Position numbers and translations under genes: made by a program. A stretch of 16,222 nucleotides of DNA from an uncultured Petrimonas sp. (GTDB taxonomy: Bacteria > Bacteroidota > Bacteroidia > Bacteroidales > Dysgonomonadaceae). This document shows positions 15,159-16,222 of this stretch, piece after piece (the stretch's first letter is position 1; each line of letters starts with the position of its first letter). The DNA lies in the NCBI GenBank assembly GCA_934621705.1, contig CAKTUP010000030.1, forward strand, positions 1 to 16,222. Reading direction: 5' to 3'. The notes below the pieces were generated by a model. The model was given only the letters and a program-made list of their open reading frames with translations. It was not told the origin of the DNA and did not search any database.

Positions 15159-15923
15159 CTACCGGATTTCGCAACCGCCAAAAACCACTTCGCCGCGGAT
15201 CAACAACCGGCGTGAAGTATCGGGTTGCATTGATTTTGAAAAATGCTTGTTTTCCACACCGCCCAACACGGCATCAATTTCCGTAACCACAATCCAATCT
15301 TCTGGCAAATAGAGTTTTATTCCGCCAAAAACGGCGTCAATGCGAAGCAGCGTATCGCCTTCCGGCAGCGATGTGCGGCGTAAATCGAGCTCAACTCCGC
15401 CGAAAACCACATCAATTTTTCCGCCGCGAAATATCGGTTCCAAAAAAATATCTTCGTGTCCGCCAAAAACCACTTTTCGGGTATAAATGCCGTCGGTGCC
15501 TTCTATTTGATTCACATTGTAATGCGTATCGTCGTAATTTCGGCCGCACATCCGCTTTCTGAAAGAAATCCGGAAAACAACTCCTATTCCTATAATGATA
15601 AGCAGAACCGGCCAAAAGTTTTGGGCAAAATCGCCGTCAATTCCCGGCAGCGCATCGGGATAAACAGCGGCGATACGCGGCAACAGGAAAAAAGCGGCCA
15701 ATATCAACCAGAAAAGCACCCCCAGGTATTCTTTTTTAGAAACAGCCACAAAGGCAAAAAACACGAATATCATCGGCCACGAAAACACAATGTGCTTGAG
15801 AGAAGGATCGAGCCAGCCACGGTTAAAAGACAGAAACAGCGTTCCTACCAAAATCAACAGAAATCCGAAAATACCGCCTTTGGATTTATCGGTGAAATTC
15901 ATTTGTTGTTCATTATTTTCCAT
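15159..15923 (-). CDS. LiaF-like envelope-stress membrane protein
   Basis: The frame begins at 16079, but the ATG at 15923 (254 residues) is chosen because it lies just downstream of a promoter box and the first 52 residues look non-coding. Four transmembrane segments (about 17-34, 44-61, 66-87 and 104-119) are followed by a cytoplasmic or periplasmic C-terminal domain with five VFGG-type motifs (151, 172, 197, 218 and 246), as in the LiaF / cell-wall-active-antibiotic-response family. LiaF in Firmicutes restrains the LiaRS two-component system. Here the gene is followed by a LytTR regulator instead, so a related envelope-sensing role is inferred, not shown. Confidence 0.86.
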   Translation of the reverse strand: MENNEQQMNFTDKSKGGIFGFLLILVGTLFLSFNRGWLDPSLKHIVFSWPMIFVFFAFVAVSKKEYLGVLFWLILAAFFLLPRIAAVYPDALPGIDGDFAQNFWPVLLIIIGIGVVFRISFRKRMCGRNYDDTHYNVNQIEGTDGIYTRKVVFGGHEDIFLEPIFRGGKIDVVFGGVELDLRRTSLPEGDTLLRIDAVFGGIKLYLPEDWIVVTEIDAVLGGVENKHFSKSMQPDTSRRLLIRGEVVFGGCEIR

Positions 15924-15950
15924 ATTATTCTTTTTTTTAATCTTTTTGCA

Positions 15951-15982
15951 CAAAGATACGGACAATCGAATGTATCGAACAA
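15951..15982 (-). promoter_or_regulatory. Candidate promoter of the LiaF-like/LytTR pair
   Basis: TATCTTTG on the - strand (15951-15958) matches TAnnTTTG. A TTG lies 21 bases upstream (15980-15982). The predicted leader is about 20 bases, A/T rich and without a Shine-Dalgarno, ending at ATG 15923, which supports that start. Confidence 0.55.
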
Positions 15983-16181
15983 CACAAAATCGATGAATAA
16001 GGTTGTTTTTCCCGATGAATGAGAGATTAATTCCGATGAAATTTCGGCATTTTTGTTTGTTGTAATAATTTCGTAACAAAGTTGCAGATAAAGAAAGCCG
16101 AAAAATAAACCTTCAACGTTATTTTCAGAGAACAAATCATTTTATTAAGTATGGAACACAAATTAATTGTAGTTATTATTT

Positions 16182-16210
16182 GCCACGAATGGCACGAATG
16201 AACACGAATT
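16182..16210. repeat. Short direct repeats with ACGAAT core
   Basis: Three copies of (G/A)(C/A)CACGAAT-like units, about 9-10 bases each, lie next to one another near the window's end. Similar strings occur between genes in Bacteroidota. From 16080 to the end nothing else is seen. Confidence 0.5.
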
Positions 16211-16222
16211 TCAAATCGGCAT

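Overview
The window looks like a chromosomal segment of a Bacteroidota (probably Bacteroidales) bacterium. This rests on several promoter-like TAnnTTTG boxes upstream of genes, the near absence of Shine-Dalgarno sequences, Bacteroidota-type lipoproteins, and protein families typical of the group (LytTR regulator with a membrane domain, LiaF-like protein, pirin, RND pump with a small PII-like partner). No rRNA, tRNA, CRISPR array, integrase or transposase was seen.

Left part (about 1-3925, + strand): an accessory block that by eye is A+T richer than the rest. It opens with a long imperfect hairpin (about 70-263) that resembles an oversized integron attC site or cassette boundary. A hypoxanthine/uracil-DNA glycosylase-family protein with an extra N-terminal region follows. 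Then come a BRO-N/Fic fusion with a C-terminal class III-type inhibitory helix, an ankyrin-repeat lipoprotein, a 3' remnant of an unidentified gene, and a KilA-N protein. The mix of cassette-like repeat, nuclease-family enzyme, AMPylator and phage-type KilA-N/BRO domains suggests horizontally acquired, possibly phage-related or defence-related genes. No known system is recognised as a whole.

Middle part (3926-7511): housekeeping genes with a more G+C-rich composition. These are an M20D amidohydrolase, a pirin (ending at a strong stem-loop terminator) and, on the other strand, a lipoate-protein ligase A. The gap upstream of lplA carries an exact 41-bp-period tandem array of about six units, each with a small inverted repeat.

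Right part (7512-15923, all - strand): one efflux operon and one envelope-stress pair. Reading in the direction of transcription, the efflux operon is TetR regulator, TolC-like outer-membrane protein, lipoprotein periplasmic adaptor, RND inner-membrane pump and a small PII-like protein translationally coupled to the pump by an ATGA overlap. A 9-bp inverted repeat lies around the -33 element of the tetR promoter and is a good candidate autoregulatory operator. Upstream lies a second transcription unit, a LiaF-like four-helix membrane protein followed by a membrane-anchored LytTR regulator. The window ends in a short direct-repeat stretch.
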